In this document: positions 20,890-29,352 of the stretch, piece after piece
Position numbering within the stretch: position 1 is the stretch's first letter
How the letters are laid out: each line of letters begins with the position of its first letter
Assembly (NCBI RefSeq): GCF_019218265.1
Contig: NZ_JAHUZE010000002.1
Location: 62,001 to 126,000 of the forward strand
Direction: 5' to 3'
From: Maritimibacter dapengensis
GTDB taxonomy: Bacteria; Pseudomonadota; Alphaproteobacteria; Rhodobacterales; Rhodobacteraceae
DNA length: 64,000 nucleotides
Program-made: the position numbers and the translations under genes
Notes under the pieces: model-generated
The model's database searches: none
Told to the model about the DNA's origin: nothing
The model's input: the letters and a program-made list of their open reading frames with translations, nothing else

Positions 20890-22416
20890 ATGCCGACCCA
20901 ATCCGATATTCTGGACGCGATGCAATACGATTTCTTCCAGGGTTGGACGATCAACGGCGATGCACCCTCTTACGGTCGGACCACTGTTACGTTTTCCTTC
21001 CACACGCGCGGGAATAATTTCTACGACCCGACGTACAACGGCTTCACGACATGGACCCCTGCGGAAAAGCGCGAAGTGCGGACGGCGATGCGCCATATCG
21101 AAAGCTTCGCGAACATCGACTTCGTTGAAGTGGGCCAAAACCAGAATGCCGATCTGGAAATGGCGCTTGTCGCGCTGCCCGGAAATACCATCGGCGTCGG
21201 TGGCTGGAGCTATTATTACGGGCTCGAATCCTTCGTCGTGTTCGACAAATCCTATGACCTCGTCCGCGACCGCGACAGCGTGATCCTGCACGAACTCGGC
21301 CATGCGCTCGGGCTGCGCCATTCATTCGACACGGACATCCTCAAGGGCCAGTACGAGTCGAAGAAATACACGCTCATGTCCTACACGGACAATCCCGAGA
21401 CCGGCGGCGCGTCGAAATCCATGGGGCTGTTCGATGTGCTCGCGATGCAGGATGTCTGGGGCGCGGCGGAACTTGCGAATGGCAACAACACCTATACTGG
21501 CCCGCGCGGCGTGACGACCGACACGATCTGGGACACCGGCGGCATCGACACGTTCGACGCATCCGGGCGCAACCGTGCGGTGAAGATCGACCTCAAGGAG
21601 GGTATGTTCTCGAAATTCGGCGCGCACCACGATGTGGTCATCGCTTATGGTGTGGAGATCGAGAACGCGACGGGATCGCGTTTCGCCGACCGTTTGATGG
21701 GCAACCTCCTCGGAAACGAGCTCAACGGAATGGCCGGCAATGATTTCATCCGGGGCTATCAGGGCGACGACCTCATGATCGGCGCAGGCGGCAATGACCG
21801 GATGTTCGGCGATCAGGGGCAGGACGTTCTGCGCGGCGGGGCCGGAAACGATTACGCCAACGGCGGCGTTCAGAACGACATCATCAATGGCGGCGGCGGC
21901 GATGACCGCCTGTTCGGTGTGAGCGGAAAAGACCACATCAATGGCGCCGGCGGGAACGATTACATCAATGGCGGCGATCAAGACGACACGTTGATCGGCC
22001 ATAACGGCAACGACCGGATCATTGGCGGCAACGACAACGACACGCTCGAGGGCAATGCGGGCAATGACGTGCTCATCGGTGGGGCCGGCCTCGACACGCT
22101 GGAAGGCGGCGCAGGGGACGATACGCTCAATGGCGGGGCCCACGCCGACGTGCTCGACGGTGGCGACGGGGACGATTTGATCCTTCCGGGCGGTGGCGCA
22201 GATACCATTATCTTCACCGGCGGTCGTGACCGGGTCCGCGGGTTTCAGGACGACATCGACCAGATACAGGTCGTAGGCTATGGCGACACCACCGCAGTGC
22301 TCGCCACAGGCTACGACGTCGGCAGTCACACCGTGTTCAATCTGGGCGGAGGCAATGTGCTGATCGTCGAAAACATGAGCCTCGTCGAACTTCAGGACGG
22401 AGACGTGTTCGCCTGA
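20890..22416 (+). CDS. Serralysin-like RTX metalloprotease, copy 2
   Basis: Paralogue of the preceding gene, 508 residues. Zinc-binding H134-E-L-G-H138-x5-H144 and Met-turn YTLMSY with Met163 are intact; the segment between them is shorter than in copy 1 and lacks the cysteine pair. The C-terminal half has an expanded array of about fifteen GGxGND-type repeats with frequent Asn in place of Asp, and a hydrophobic tail typical of type I secretion signals. ATG at 20890 follows CGAGGAAA. It is separated from copy 1 by 188 non-coding bases, so it may have its own promoter. Confidence 0.87.
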   Translation: MPTQSDILDAMQYDFFQGWTINGDAPSYGRTTVTFSFHTRGNNFYDPTYNGFTTWTPAEKREVRTAMRHIESFANIDFVEVGQNQNADLEMALVALPGNTIGVGGWSYYYGLESFVVFDKSYDLVRDRDSVILHELGHALGLRHSFDTDILKGQYESKKYTLMSYTDNPETGGASKSMGLFDVLAMQDVWGAAELANGNNTYTGPRGVTTDTIWDTGGIDTFDASGRNRAVKIDLKEGMFSKFGAHHDVVIAYGVEIENATGSRFADRLMGNLLGNELNGMAGNDFIRGYQGDDLMIGAGGNDRMFGDQGQDVLRGGAGNDYANGGVQNDIINGGGGDDRLFGVSGKDHINGAGGNDYINGGDQDDTLIGHNGNDRIIGGNDNDTLEGNAGNDVLIGGAGLDTLEGGAGDDTLNGGAHADVLDGGDGDDLILPGGGADTIIFTGGRDRVRGFQDDIDQIQVVGYGDTTAVLATGYDVGSHTVFNLGGGNVLIVENMSLVELQDGDVFA

Positions 22417-22441
22417 CGAAGCGACTCGAGCCTGAGGTCGC

Positions 22442-22485
22442 GTGTATCGGTGCGCAGTCCCAGCGCTGATTCTGCACCGATACAC
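22442..22485 (+). promoter_or_regulatory. Long hairpin between RTX protease and MFS gene
   Basis: GTGTATCGGTGC (22442-22453) and GCACCGATACAC (22474-22485) are perfect 12-base inverted repeats around a 20-base loop. It ends 11 bases before the MFS gene start and is followed by AACGTTTC rather than a T run. It could end protease transcription or act as an operator or RNA structure for the exporter. Confidence 0.5.
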
Positions 22486-22496
22486 AACGTTTCATC

Positions 22497-23756
22497 TTGG
22501 CAATAGCCATGGACGGGCTTACGGCTGTGGACCGTATGAGTGACGCTGTCCCTTCGCGGTTTCTCGACCCGAAATCGCCTCCGCACATCGCGACCCTGAT
22601 CCTGATGACGGGCGCCGCGGCTCTTGCCATGAACGTCTTTCTGCCGGCTCTCCCCGAAATGGCGGCATATTTCGAGGTCGACTACCGGTTCATTCAGCTC
22701 TCCGTGGCGATCTATCTCGCGATGAACGCGGGGCTTCAGATGATTCTCGGTCCAGTGTCCGACCAATACGGTCGCCGCCCTGTTCTGTTGGCCAGCTTTG
22801 CGGTTTTTCTCATCGCGACGCTTGGATGTATCTTTGCACCGAACGTCTGGGTTTTCCTCGTCTTTCGCATGACCCAGGCCTTTGTCGTGACGGGCCTTGT
22901 CCTGTCCCGCGCCGTCATCCGTGACGTCGTCGGCGGGCCAAAAGCGGCGTCCATGATCGCCTACGTCACGATGGGCATGTCGCTCGTTCCCATGTTCGCG
23001 CCAGCGATTGGCGGTTTCCTGGCTCAGCAATTCGGATGGCAGTCCACCTTCTGGCTCCAGTTCGGTGCGGGCCTGCTGGTCCTGATCCTCATGTACCGCG
23101 ACCTAGGGGAAACCAAGCCACGCGGCGAAGGCGGGTTTCGGGCACAGTTCGGCTCCTACCCGAAGCTCTTTGCATCGCCGCGGTTCTGGGGCTACGCCCT
23201 CTCCGCCATGCTCGCTTCGGGCGCGTTCTTCGCATATCTGGGCGGCGCGCCTTTCGTCGGCAGCGAGATTTTCGGGCTCGACAGCGGACTGCTGGGCTTC
23301 CTGTTCGGTGCGCCGGCGGTCGGCTATCTTATCGGGAATTTCCTGACAGGCCGATACGCTGTTCACTTCGGGATCAATCCCCTGATCCTCATGGGAAATA
23401 TCGCGACTGCACTGGGGCTTTGCCTCTTGCTGCTCATGATGGCGGCAGGATCGGTCACGCCTATTCTGTTCTTTGCGATGATGACGTTCGTCGGTTTGGG
23501 CAACGGGCTCGTTCTGCCCAACGCAAACGCAGGCCTCCTCTCGGTCCGCCCGGAACTTGCCGGGAGCGCGTCCGGCCTCGGCGGTGCGCTGATGATCGGG
23601 GGCGGTGCCGGAATCTCCGCAATCGTCGGAGCCATGCTCACGATCGAAACAGGACCGCTGCCTCTCGTGCTGATGATGCTCTTGTGCACGACGCTCGCTC
23701 TGATCTGCATCCTCTTCGTCATTGCCCGCGAACGTCGCCTGCAATTGACCCGCTGA
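22497..23756 (+). CDS. Bcr/CflA-type MFS drug exporter
   Basis: Proton-driven multidrug exporter of the major facilitator superfamily, 419 residues with about twelve membrane segments. The MFS loop 2-3 signature is present as GPVSDQYGRRPVLL, and the family's RxxR-type loop in segment 4 (VLSRAVIRDVVGG) is clear, as in Bcr/CflA proteins. The start is uncertain: ATG at 22497, 22509 and 22536 (MSDAVPS) are in frame and none has a good ribosome-binding site. It precedes pccR, but its stop is 65 bases before it with operator sites in between. Confidence 0.85.
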   Translation: MAIAMDGLTAVDRMSDAVPSRFLDPKSPPHIATLILMTGAAALAMNVFLPALPEMAAYFEVDYRFIQLSVAIYLAMNAGLQMILGPVSDQYGRRPVLLASFAVFLIATLGCIFAPNVWVFLVFRMTQAFVVTGLVLSRAVIRDVVGGPKAASMIAYVTMGMSLVPMFAPAIGGFLAQQFGWQSTFWLQFGAGLLVLILMYRDLGETKPRGEGGFRAQFGSYPKLFASPRFWGYALSAMLASGAFFAYLGGAPFVGSEIFGLDSGLLGFLFGAPAVGYLIGNFLTGRYAVHFGINPLILMGNIATALGLCLLLLMMAAGSVTPILFFAMMTFVGLGNGLVLPNANAGLLSVRPELAGSASGLGGALMIGGGAGISAIVGAMLTIETGPLPLVLMMLLCTTLALICILFVIARERRLQLTR

Positions 23757-23773
23757 CGCAACTGGACGCCATG

Positions 23774-23805
23774 CTTTGCAAAGGCTACAAACTGTCTTTG
23801 CAAAG
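23774..23805. promoter_or_regulatory. Twin CTTTGCAAAG palindromes upstream of pccR
   Basis: Two perfect ten-base palindromes, CTTTGCAAAG, lie at 23774-23783 and 23796-23805, with centres 22 bases (two helical turns) apart. The second ends 16 bases before the pccR ATG and abuts its ribosome-binding site GGGAAGG. This fits binding of two regulator dimers on one DNA face and suggests autoregulation of pccR, probably negative given the position. The core matches the ScfR consensus known from RamB/PccR. Confidence 0.7.
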
Positions 23806-23821
23806 GGAAGGCGCAACAGAC

Positions 23822-25213
23822 ATGGCCACGCAAAAACTCTACGCCGGGGTGAAATTGCGCGAAACGCGCACGCGCCTCGGTCTCACGCAAAAGGCATTCG
23901 CGGAAAAGCTGGGCGTCTCGCTCCCCTACCTAAATCAAATGGAGAACAATAACCGACCGGTGTCGACCGGGGTCGTTCTCGCTCTGGCGCAGGAATTCGG
24001 CTTCGACGTCGCCGAGCTTTCCACCGGCGATGCCGAGCGGCTGGTGACGGATATGCGCGAGGCGCTGGCCGACCCGGTCTTTGCCGATGGCGCGCCGCCC
24101 GTCGCGGACCTTCGCCTCGTCGCGTCGAACGCCCCGGCGCTGGCGCGCGCGTTTCTCGAGCTGCACCGCGCCTATCGGCAGGGCCACGAACAGCTCGCCT
24201 CCCTCGACGAGGCGCTTGGCCGCGAGGGATCGTCCGTGCAGGCAAGCCCTTGGGAAGAGGTCCGGGATTTCTTCCACTATTGCGACAACTACATAGACGC
24301 GGTGGACCGCGCCGCCGAGCATTTCGTCCGGGACGCGAGCCCCGAACTGGCGGCACAGGCACTTCTCGAACGGCGCGGAATCTCGGTTCAACATGTCGAT
24401 CAACCCAATTTGCGCGGCTTCGACGCGGCGGCCGGGTGCCTCACGCTGTCCTCGCTCGCCTCTCCCGCGACACGGCGGTTCCAACTCCTCCATCAGGTTG
24501 CACTCCTGACCCAGTCCGACCTGCTTGATGCAACGCTCGATTTCGCCCGTTTTCAGTCCGATGAAGCCCGTGCCATCGCGCGGATCGGGCTGGCGAATTA
24601 TTTCGCTGGCGCGGCTCTGTTGCCCTACAACCGTTTTCTCGAGACGGCCCGTCAGACCCGTCACGACGTCGAGCGGCTGGCCGACATATTCGGCGCATCC
24701 ATCGAACAGGTCGCGCATCGCCTCTCGACCCTCCAACGTCCCGGCGCCAAGGGCATCCCGTTTTTCTTCGTGCGCGTCGATCAGGCCGGCACCATCACGA
24801 AACGCCATTCGGCAACGCGGCTGCAATTCGCGCGCTTCGGCGGGGCCTGCCCTTTATGGAACGTCCATCGCGCCTTCGAGACGCCGGGCCAGTTCTTGCG
24901 CCAACTCGCCCAGACGCCGGACGGGGTCCGCTATATCAGCCTGGCACGAGACGTCTCGAAATCGGGCGGCAGCTTCGCGGCGCCGATCCGGCGCTACGCC
25001 ATCGCGCTCGGGTGCGAGGTGAAACATGCAGGCTCTCTGGTCTATGCGGACGATCTGGACGTGACCAACGCCGCTGCCTTCGAACCGATCGGCATCTCGT
25101 GCCGCATTTGCGAACGCCCGGATTGCCACCAAAGGTCCGTTCCCCCACTGGAACGCCGTCTTCGTATCGACCCCGACGCGCGCGGCGTGTTGCCATACGA
25201 AATCGAACGCTGA
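23822..25213 (+). CDS. pccR: Short-chain fatty acyl-CoA regulator (ScfR family), PccR
   Basis: Transcription factor of the XRE/ScfR family, 463 residues. An N-terminal helix-turn-helix (about 8-62, with LTQKAFAEKLGVSLPYLNQME) is followed by an ImmA/IrrE-like domain lacking a proper HExxH zinc motif (LLHQVALL instead) and the ScfR C-terminal domain ending in a cysteine cluster CRICERPDC. Family members bind short-chain acyl-CoAs; PccR of Rhodobacter activates pccB. ATG at 23822 follows GGGAAGG; the frame is open far upstream but that overlaps the MFS gene. It is on the opposite strand to pccB and 4.9 kb away. Confidence 0.88.
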   Translation: MATQKLYAGVKLRETRTRLGLTQKAFAEKLGVSLPYLNQMENNNRPVSTGVVLALAQEFGFDVAELSTGDAERLVTDMREALADPVFADGAPPVADLRLVASNAPALARAFLELHRAYRQGHEQLASLDEALGREGSSVQASPWEEVRDFFHYCDNYIDAVDRAAEHFVRDASPELAAQALLERRGISVQHVDQPNLRGFDAAAGCLTLSSLASPATRRFQLLHQVALLTQSDLLDATLDFARFQSDEARAIARIGLANYFAGAALLPYNRFLETARQTRHDVERLADIFGASIEQVAHRLSTLQRPGAKGIPFFFVRVDQAGTITKRHSATRLQFARFGGACPLWNVHRAFETPGQFLRQLAQTPDGVRYISLARDVSKSGGSFAAPIRRYAIALGCEVKHAGSLVYADDLDVTNAAAFEPIGISCRICERPDCHQRSVPPLERRLRIDPDARGVLPYEIER

Positions 25214-25314
25214 TGTCTCACGTCTGAGACAGCATGGGGCGCGCCGTTGCTCAGATGCTTTACCGCCTTGCGGCGGGCACGTAACGTCATATCCAGATAT
25301 GAGGGAGGAACCGC

Positions 25315-25794
25315 ATGGAAATGCATGGAAGCCGCGTTATCGCGGCGGACCGCGAAACGGTCTGGAAGCACCTGAACTCAGCGGACACGCTGGAAAAGTG
25401 TATTCCGGGCTGCGAGGAATTGCACGGCTCGCCCGACGACGGGTTCGAGGCCGTGGTGAAACAGAAGGTCGGCCCGGTCAAGGCGACCTTCAAGGGTGCC
25501 GTCACGCTCGAGGATATCAATGCGCCGGAAAGCTACCGCATCGTCGGAGAGGGCAAGGGTGGCGTTGCCGGCTTCGCCAAGGGCGGCGCCAATGTGCGGC
25601 TCGAAGAGGTCGAGGACGGAACAGAGCTTTTCTACGACGTGGATGCCAAGGTCGGCGGCAAGCTTGCCCAATTGGGCAACCGGATCGTCAACGGGTTCGC
25701 CAAAAAGATGGTCGACAGCTTCTTCACCCGGTTCGAAGCGGTCGTCGAAGGACGCGACCCCGACGAAGTGGCCGAGGAAAAGGGCGTCGAATAA
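25315..25794 (+). CDS. CoxG-like SRPBCC domain protein
   Basis: A 159-residue protein of the carbon monoxide dehydrogenase subunit G family (SRPBCC/START-like fold), with the typical opening HGSRVIAADRETVWKHLNSAD and ILEKCIPGC-type motif (here LEKCIPGCEEL). CoxG in CO-oxidising bacteria is linked to membrane attachment of CO dehydrogenase. No cox genes are in the window and many bacteria carry solitary CoxG homologues, so a role in CO oxidation is not implied. The acidic C-terminus (EGRDPDEVAEEKG) is short. A terminator follows directly. Confidence 0.8.
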   Translation: MEMHGSRVIAADRETVWKHLNSADTLEKCIPGCEELHGSPDDGFEAVVKQKVGPVKATFKGAVTLEDINAPESYRIVGEGKGGVAGFAKGGANVRLEEVEDGTELFYDVDAKVGGKLAQLGNRIVNGFAKKMVDSFFTRFEAVVEGRDPDEVAEEKGVE

Positions 25795-25800
25795 AGAAAA

Positions 25801-25826
25801 CCCCGGCAGTAATGGCCGGGGCTTTC
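25801..25826 (+). terminator. Terminator after the CoxG-like gene
   Basis: CCCCGGC (25801-25807) and GCCGGGG (25815-25821) form a perfect seven-base stem with loop AGTAATG, preceded by AAAGAAAA and followed by CTTTCG. The upstream A run means it can also work for transcripts on the minus strand, coming from the YdcH-like gene. Confidence 0.75.
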
Positions 25827-25866
25827 GAGGTCCGCACTGGGAGGCGTGCGGAAGCTTGGCGATGGC

Positions 25867-26112
25867 TCAAATCGCCGGGGTATTCAGAATCCTGTAGATT
25901 TCGTCCTTGAGAGAGGCCCGTTTTTTGCGCAGGTCCTCTTCTGCGAATTGGTCGGTCGGTTCGACATTGGTTTCGGCACGATGCACCGCGCGGTTCACCT
26001 CATGGTATTCCTCGGCGAGTTTGGCGAAATGCGCATCCGTTGTCTTCAACGCGGTGATGCGGTCTGCCTGCTCGGGAAATTCCTCGTGCAGCTCATGCGG
26101 GGTGTTCGCCAT
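25867..26112 (-). CDS. YdcH/DUF465 family small protein
   Basis: An 81-residue, highly charged, probably all-helical protein matching the DUF465/YdcH family (HELHEEFPEQADRITALK at the start, EDLRKKRASLKDEIYRIL near the end). These proteins are small cytoplasmic coiled coils of unknown function. ATG at 26112 follows GGAGAGTG. Convergent with the CoxG-like gene. Confidence 0.8.
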   Translation of the reverse strand: MANTPHELHEEFPEQADRITALKTTDAHFAKLAEEYHEVNRAVHRAETNVEPTDQFAEEDLRKKRASLKDEIYRILNTPAI

Positions 26113-26190
26113 CTCACTCTCCTGTTCAGCGTGTTCGACCGAGATTAGGCCCGCGTGCCATCATCCACTTTGACAGGGATCAAATCGCGC

Positions 26191-26760
26191 TCAGTGAATA
26201 TCGGGCCCGTATTCGAGTATGAGGGGCACCACGATCTCTTCCTCGTCTTCCAGGTGACGATGGAGGAAGCGCGAGAAATCTTCTTGCGTTTCCAGAAGCT
26301 TACCTGATACGTCGCGGGTGTCTTTACCCTCCTGTAGCGGCCTGAGCACCGCGTTCGTCGCATTCGCCAGCGCACGCATGTGATGGTCGAGCGCGTGATG
26401 ATCTCTGTCGAGCAGGTCAAAGGCCCGCACCACGCGCGAATCCAATGGCGCGAGTTGCGGGAAATAATGATGATCCTCGATCGTGTGATGACCATGCAAC
26501 CCGTCGAGGAAGAACCCGGTGTAGCGCGATGTCACCGCGCCATAACGCATCGGGTCGATCTCACCGTCCAGCATCCCTTGCGTTTTTTCGGTCAACTCCC
26601 CGATCACCTTGCGGAACATGCCGTGCCGGTCGAGCCAGAACGCGGTCAGCTCGTTGAAATTCGCATGCGCCGTCCAATCGGCGCGGGGATACAGCTCCGC
26701 CAGCACCCGCAGGTCATGCGGCAGGCCATCGCGCCCTTCGAGATCGTCTTCCGTGTTCAT
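26191..26760 (-). CDS. Hemerythrin HHE-domain protein
   Basis: The 189-residue protein contains the His/Glu pattern of a hemerythrin-type di-iron site: HGHHTIEDHHYF, DRDHHALDHH and FLHRHLEDEEE. Such proteins bind O2 or NO or act in iron or redox sensing; the role here is unknown. Start ATG at 26760 is chosen as the beginning of the conserved part; upstream in-frame codons are not conserved-looking. It is 78 bases upstream of the YdcH-like gene on the same strand. Confidence 0.82.
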   Translation of the reverse strand: MNTEDDLEGRDGLPHDLRVLAELYPRADWTAHANFNELTAFWLDRHGMFRKVIGELTEKTQGMLDGEIDPMRYGAVTSRYTGFFLDGLHGHHTIEDHHYFPQLAPLDSRVVRAFDLLDRDHHALDHHMRALANATNAVLRPLQEGKDTRDVSGKLLETQEDFSRFLHRHLEDEEEIVVPLILEYGPDIH

Positions 26761-26922
26761 GCGGCCTATGTAAGGGCAGGGCGCGCGTTGAACCAGCCGT
26801 CTCGTCGCGCAATGGATGTGCGCCCCGGACATGCCCGCGCAGCGCACGGTCGGGTTCCGGCTTCATTCCCGCGCCCTGCCGCATTAGAACGAAGTCATTA
26901 AGGTTTCAGATTGAGGTGAAGA

Positions 26923-27411
26923 ATGAGCGGTGCATTGAATTGGCTCGAGACACATTCGGTGGTTGTCGAACTCACGTCGATCTTTGTCGCGCTCTTGAGC
27001 CTTCTCGCCACGTTGAGCATCGCGATCGTTCTCGATCGTATCCGTCGCGGGGCCGACTCCGTGCAGAACACGAATGCTCTGAACCGCCAGTGGCAGGAGT
27101 TCAACCTGCACATGATCGAACATCCGCAAGCCTTCGAATCCCTGCGCGCACTCGGCTATGAAAAGGGAACCGACGAAGAGCTGCGTCAGCGCCACATCGT
27201 GTATTACATCCTCAACATGCTTTACGATTCCTGGCATCTGGACGAATGCAACGCGGTGAAAGGCAGCTTCGCGGATACGACCATTCGCGGCCAGCTCGGC
27301 CTCCTGTCTGAACGCGCCGACCTGGTGCGCACCATCCTCGCGGATGAGAACCTCTACGACAAGGATTTCGCGGCCTATTGCCTGCGCGTCCTGGAGGAGG
27401 TGACCGCGTGA
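26923..27411 (+). CDS. Hypothetical single-pass membrane protein
   Basis: The 162-residue protein has one membrane segment (about residues 13-37) followed by a cytoplasmic helical domain rich in Glu, Asp and Trp/Tyr. I recognise no family. ATG at 26923 follows TTGAGGTGAAGA, a strong ribosome-binding site. Its stop overlaps the start of the SMR transporter gene (GTGA), so both are probably co-translated. Confidence 0.7.
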   Translation: MSGALNWLETHSVVVELTSIFVALLSLLATLSIAIVLDRIRRGADSVQNTNALNRQWQEFNLHMIEHPQAFESLRALGYEKGTDEELRQRHIVYYILNMLYDSWHLDECNAVKGSFADTTIRGQLGLLSERADLVRTILADENLYDKDFAAYCLRVLEEVTA

Positions 27412-27707
27412 GATACCTCGTCATTGCCGTCTGCATCGAATTGGTCGCGCTCGCTTTCCTGAAGAAAGGCTGGGGCTTTCCTTACTCTCTCATCCCCATC
27501 GGCTTCCTCGTCCTGTCATATTTCGTGTTCGAGAAGGCGCTGGTCGTCGTTCCTCTGTCGGCGGCGTATGCGCTGTGGGCGGGCATCGGGATCGTCGGCA
27601 GCATCGCCATCGGGCGCGTGTTCTTCGGCGAGGCTTTGTCCCTGGCCGGGTATGCATTCATCGCGCTGATCACCATCGGGATCGTCGGCCTCGCTTTCTC
27701 GCGATAG
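27408..27707 (+). CDS. Small multidrug resistance (SMR) family transporter
   Basis: A 99-residue, four-helix membrane protein. The first helix contains the membrane-embedded Glu typical of SMR proteins (AVCIELVALAFLKKGWGF), and helix 3 has YALWAGIGIVGSIAIGR, close to the family motif. It starts with GTG at 27408 within the stop of the preceding gene; the longer reading frame upstream overlaps that gene. It is slightly shorter than EmrE (110). Only one SMR gene is present, so it would act as a homodimer. Substrate cannot be inferred. Confidence 0.82.
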   Translation: MRYLVIAVCIELVALAFLKKGWGFPYSLIPIGFLVLSYFVFEKALVVVPLSAAYALWAGIGIVGSIAIGRVFFGEALSLAGYAFIALITIGIVGLAFSR

Positions 27708-27719
27708 GAGTGGACTATC

Positions 27720-28307
27720 ATGACCGCACGTTTCCGATCTGCTTTCCTGCTCGCGGCCCTGACCCAACTGCCGGTCACCGCCCTGGCATCGTGCCCGACC
27801 CGTGCCGACCTGCGTGAAGGCATCACGCTCGTCCAGAACGGCGACCATTTCATCCGCTCTGATTTCGAACTGACGGCGCAGGGTCTGCGCGAGGTCAGGA
27901 TCGAGCGGGATGAAAGCGGTGAACGTCAACGGGTCATCATTTTTGGCCACGGGCTTGTCCCGCTCGGCTTTTCCGAAGGTCGCGACATAACGCGGATCAT
28001 CCCCGGCGAAGATCCAGCGCGGCTCGATGGTCTGCCGGCGGCGGGCAGCATGGTGACGAACGGCAAACTGGTCGAACCGGACGGAACCCCGCGCGCCTTT
28101 CAACTGGTGCATGTTTTTGCTGCGACGAACGACGTCAGCATCCTGGGCTGCGACTATGACACGTGGGAGATCACCGAGACTTTCGTGATTGACGGGCAGA
28201 TCGAAGGCGAGCGGCAGGTGGTCTACACCCCGGACCTTGGCGTGATCCTCGCGACGCAGGACTACGCCTATTCTTGGATCGGAACCGCCGCCGACGTCGC
28301 GCGCTAG
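27720..28307 (+). CDS. Hypothetical secreted protein
   Basis: The 195-residue product begins with a signal peptide (about residues 1-23, cleavage at ALA-SC); the Cys right after could alternatively be a lipoprotein site, but the preceding TALA-SC pattern is imperfect for a lipobox. The mature part is beta-rich with a second Cys in ILGCDYDTWE. No family recognised. It follows the SMR gene by 12 bases and its stop overlaps the convergent EamA gene stop by four bases. Confidence 0.65.
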   Translation: MTARFRSAFLLAALTQLPVTALASCPTRADLREGITLVQNGDHFIRSDFELTAQGLREVRIERDESGERQRVIIFGHGLVPLGFSEGRDITRIIPGEDPARLDGLPAAGSMVTNGKLVEPDGTPRAFQLVHVFAATNDVSILGCDYDTWEITETFVIDGQIEGERQVVYTPDLGVILATQDYAYSWIGTAADVAR

Positions 28308-29215
28308 AATTTCGCTTCGTTCGCGCCCGGCGTCACCCTGCGGCGCAGCACCGCCTCGCGCCAGGTGATGAATGTCACCGCAGCGAGGATCGTGGAGCCG
28401 CCGATGACGACCCACATATCGACCGCTTCGTTGAACAGGATCGCCCCGAGGCTGACGGACCAGACCAATTGCAGGAACGTCACCGGCTGCGTCACGGTCA
28501 GCGGTGCAGCGGCGAAGGCCAGCGTCATCGTGTAATGCCCCGCCGTCGCGAAGGCAGCGACCCCGAACAACCAGGCGATTTCCGTGACCGTCGGGGCCAC
28601 CCAATTCGCGGCAGCGAAGGGGGCAAGGCCGATGGTCACCGTGATCGACAGCATCGCGACCACCACCACGGGCGGCACCCGTCCGGCCAGTCGGCCCGCA
28701 ATCAGGTATCCGACGGCAAAGAACACCGCCGTTCCGATCATGGCGATATGCCCGGTCTCGATCTCCCGGACCCCTGGCCTGAGGATCACCAGCGCCCCGA
28801 ACAACGCGACGCAGATGGCCAAGATCCGGCGTGCCGCCAGAACCTCCCCAAAGAGCAGCGCAGCGCCAATGGTGACGAAAACCGGGTTGAGATAGTTGAT
28901 CGCCGTCACCTCGGCCAGCGGGATCTGCGTCATCGCGTAGAACCACAGGATCACGCCGAAGGTATGGGCGACGCCACGCAACCCGAAGAGCGCGAGCGTC
29001 CGGCGATCGAGCTTGGCGGCGGCAAGAGGTTTGAGCATCGGGATCAGAAAGACGATCCCCAACGCGTACCGCAGGAACGCCGACTCGGCTGCGGGAATCC
29101 GTCCGCCCACATGCTTCACGATTGCGGTCACGCCGACGAAGCAGAAGCCGGTGACGACCATCCAGAGCACGCCGACGACGGGTCGGGAAACAGGGGGCTG
29201 AGCCTTATTTTCCAT
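28304..29215 (-). CDS. EamA/DMT family transporter
   Basis: A 303-residue membrane protein with about ten hydrophobic segments arranged as two EamA repeats. Motifs include FLRYALGIVFLIP in the first half and YLNPVFVTIGAALLFGE at the end of the first repeat, with the matching LVWSVSLGAILFNE in the second. DMT transporters export amino acids, nucleosides or other metabolites; substrate unknown. ATG at 29215 is chosen because the protein begins with a short soluble stretch and TM1; the frame is open upstream without similarity. Confidence 0.85.
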   Translation of the reverse strand: MENKAQPPVSRPVVGVLWMVVTGFCFVGVTAIVKHVGGRIPAAESAFLRYALGIVFLIPMLKPLAAAKLDRRTLALFGLRGVAHTFGVILWFYAMTQIPLAEVTAINYLNPVFVTIGAALLFGEVLAARRILAICVALFGALVILRPGVREIETGHIAMIGTAVFFAVGYLIAGRLAGRVPPVVVVAMLSITVTIGLAPFAAANWVAPTVTEIAWLFGVAAFATAGHYTMTLAFAAAPLTVTQPVTFLQLVWSVSLGAILFNEAVDMWVVIGGSTILAAVTFITWREAVLRRRVTPGANEAKF

Positions 29216-29352
29216 GAAAAACCTGTGCAGGGTTAAGCGGCGATGCGCAAGCTGCGACGTTTCGTCCAATCTCGAATTGACAAAACTTAGCAAAACACTC
29301 AGGATTAGTTCAGAACCTCCAGCCACCCGAACGACGGCCCGCCAGAGGAAAG

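Noticed and set aside
20150-22250. Periodic DNA resembling a CRISPR or tandem satellite
   Set aside because: The 27-base periodicity is explained by nine-residue calcium-binding repeats in two reading frames; no constant repeat and spacer pattern exists.
29278-29340. Possible iron-responsive (Irr or RirA) box upstream of the hemP group
   Set aside because: Only partial matches such as TGACAAAAC were seen; no full ICE or IRO box could be aligned.
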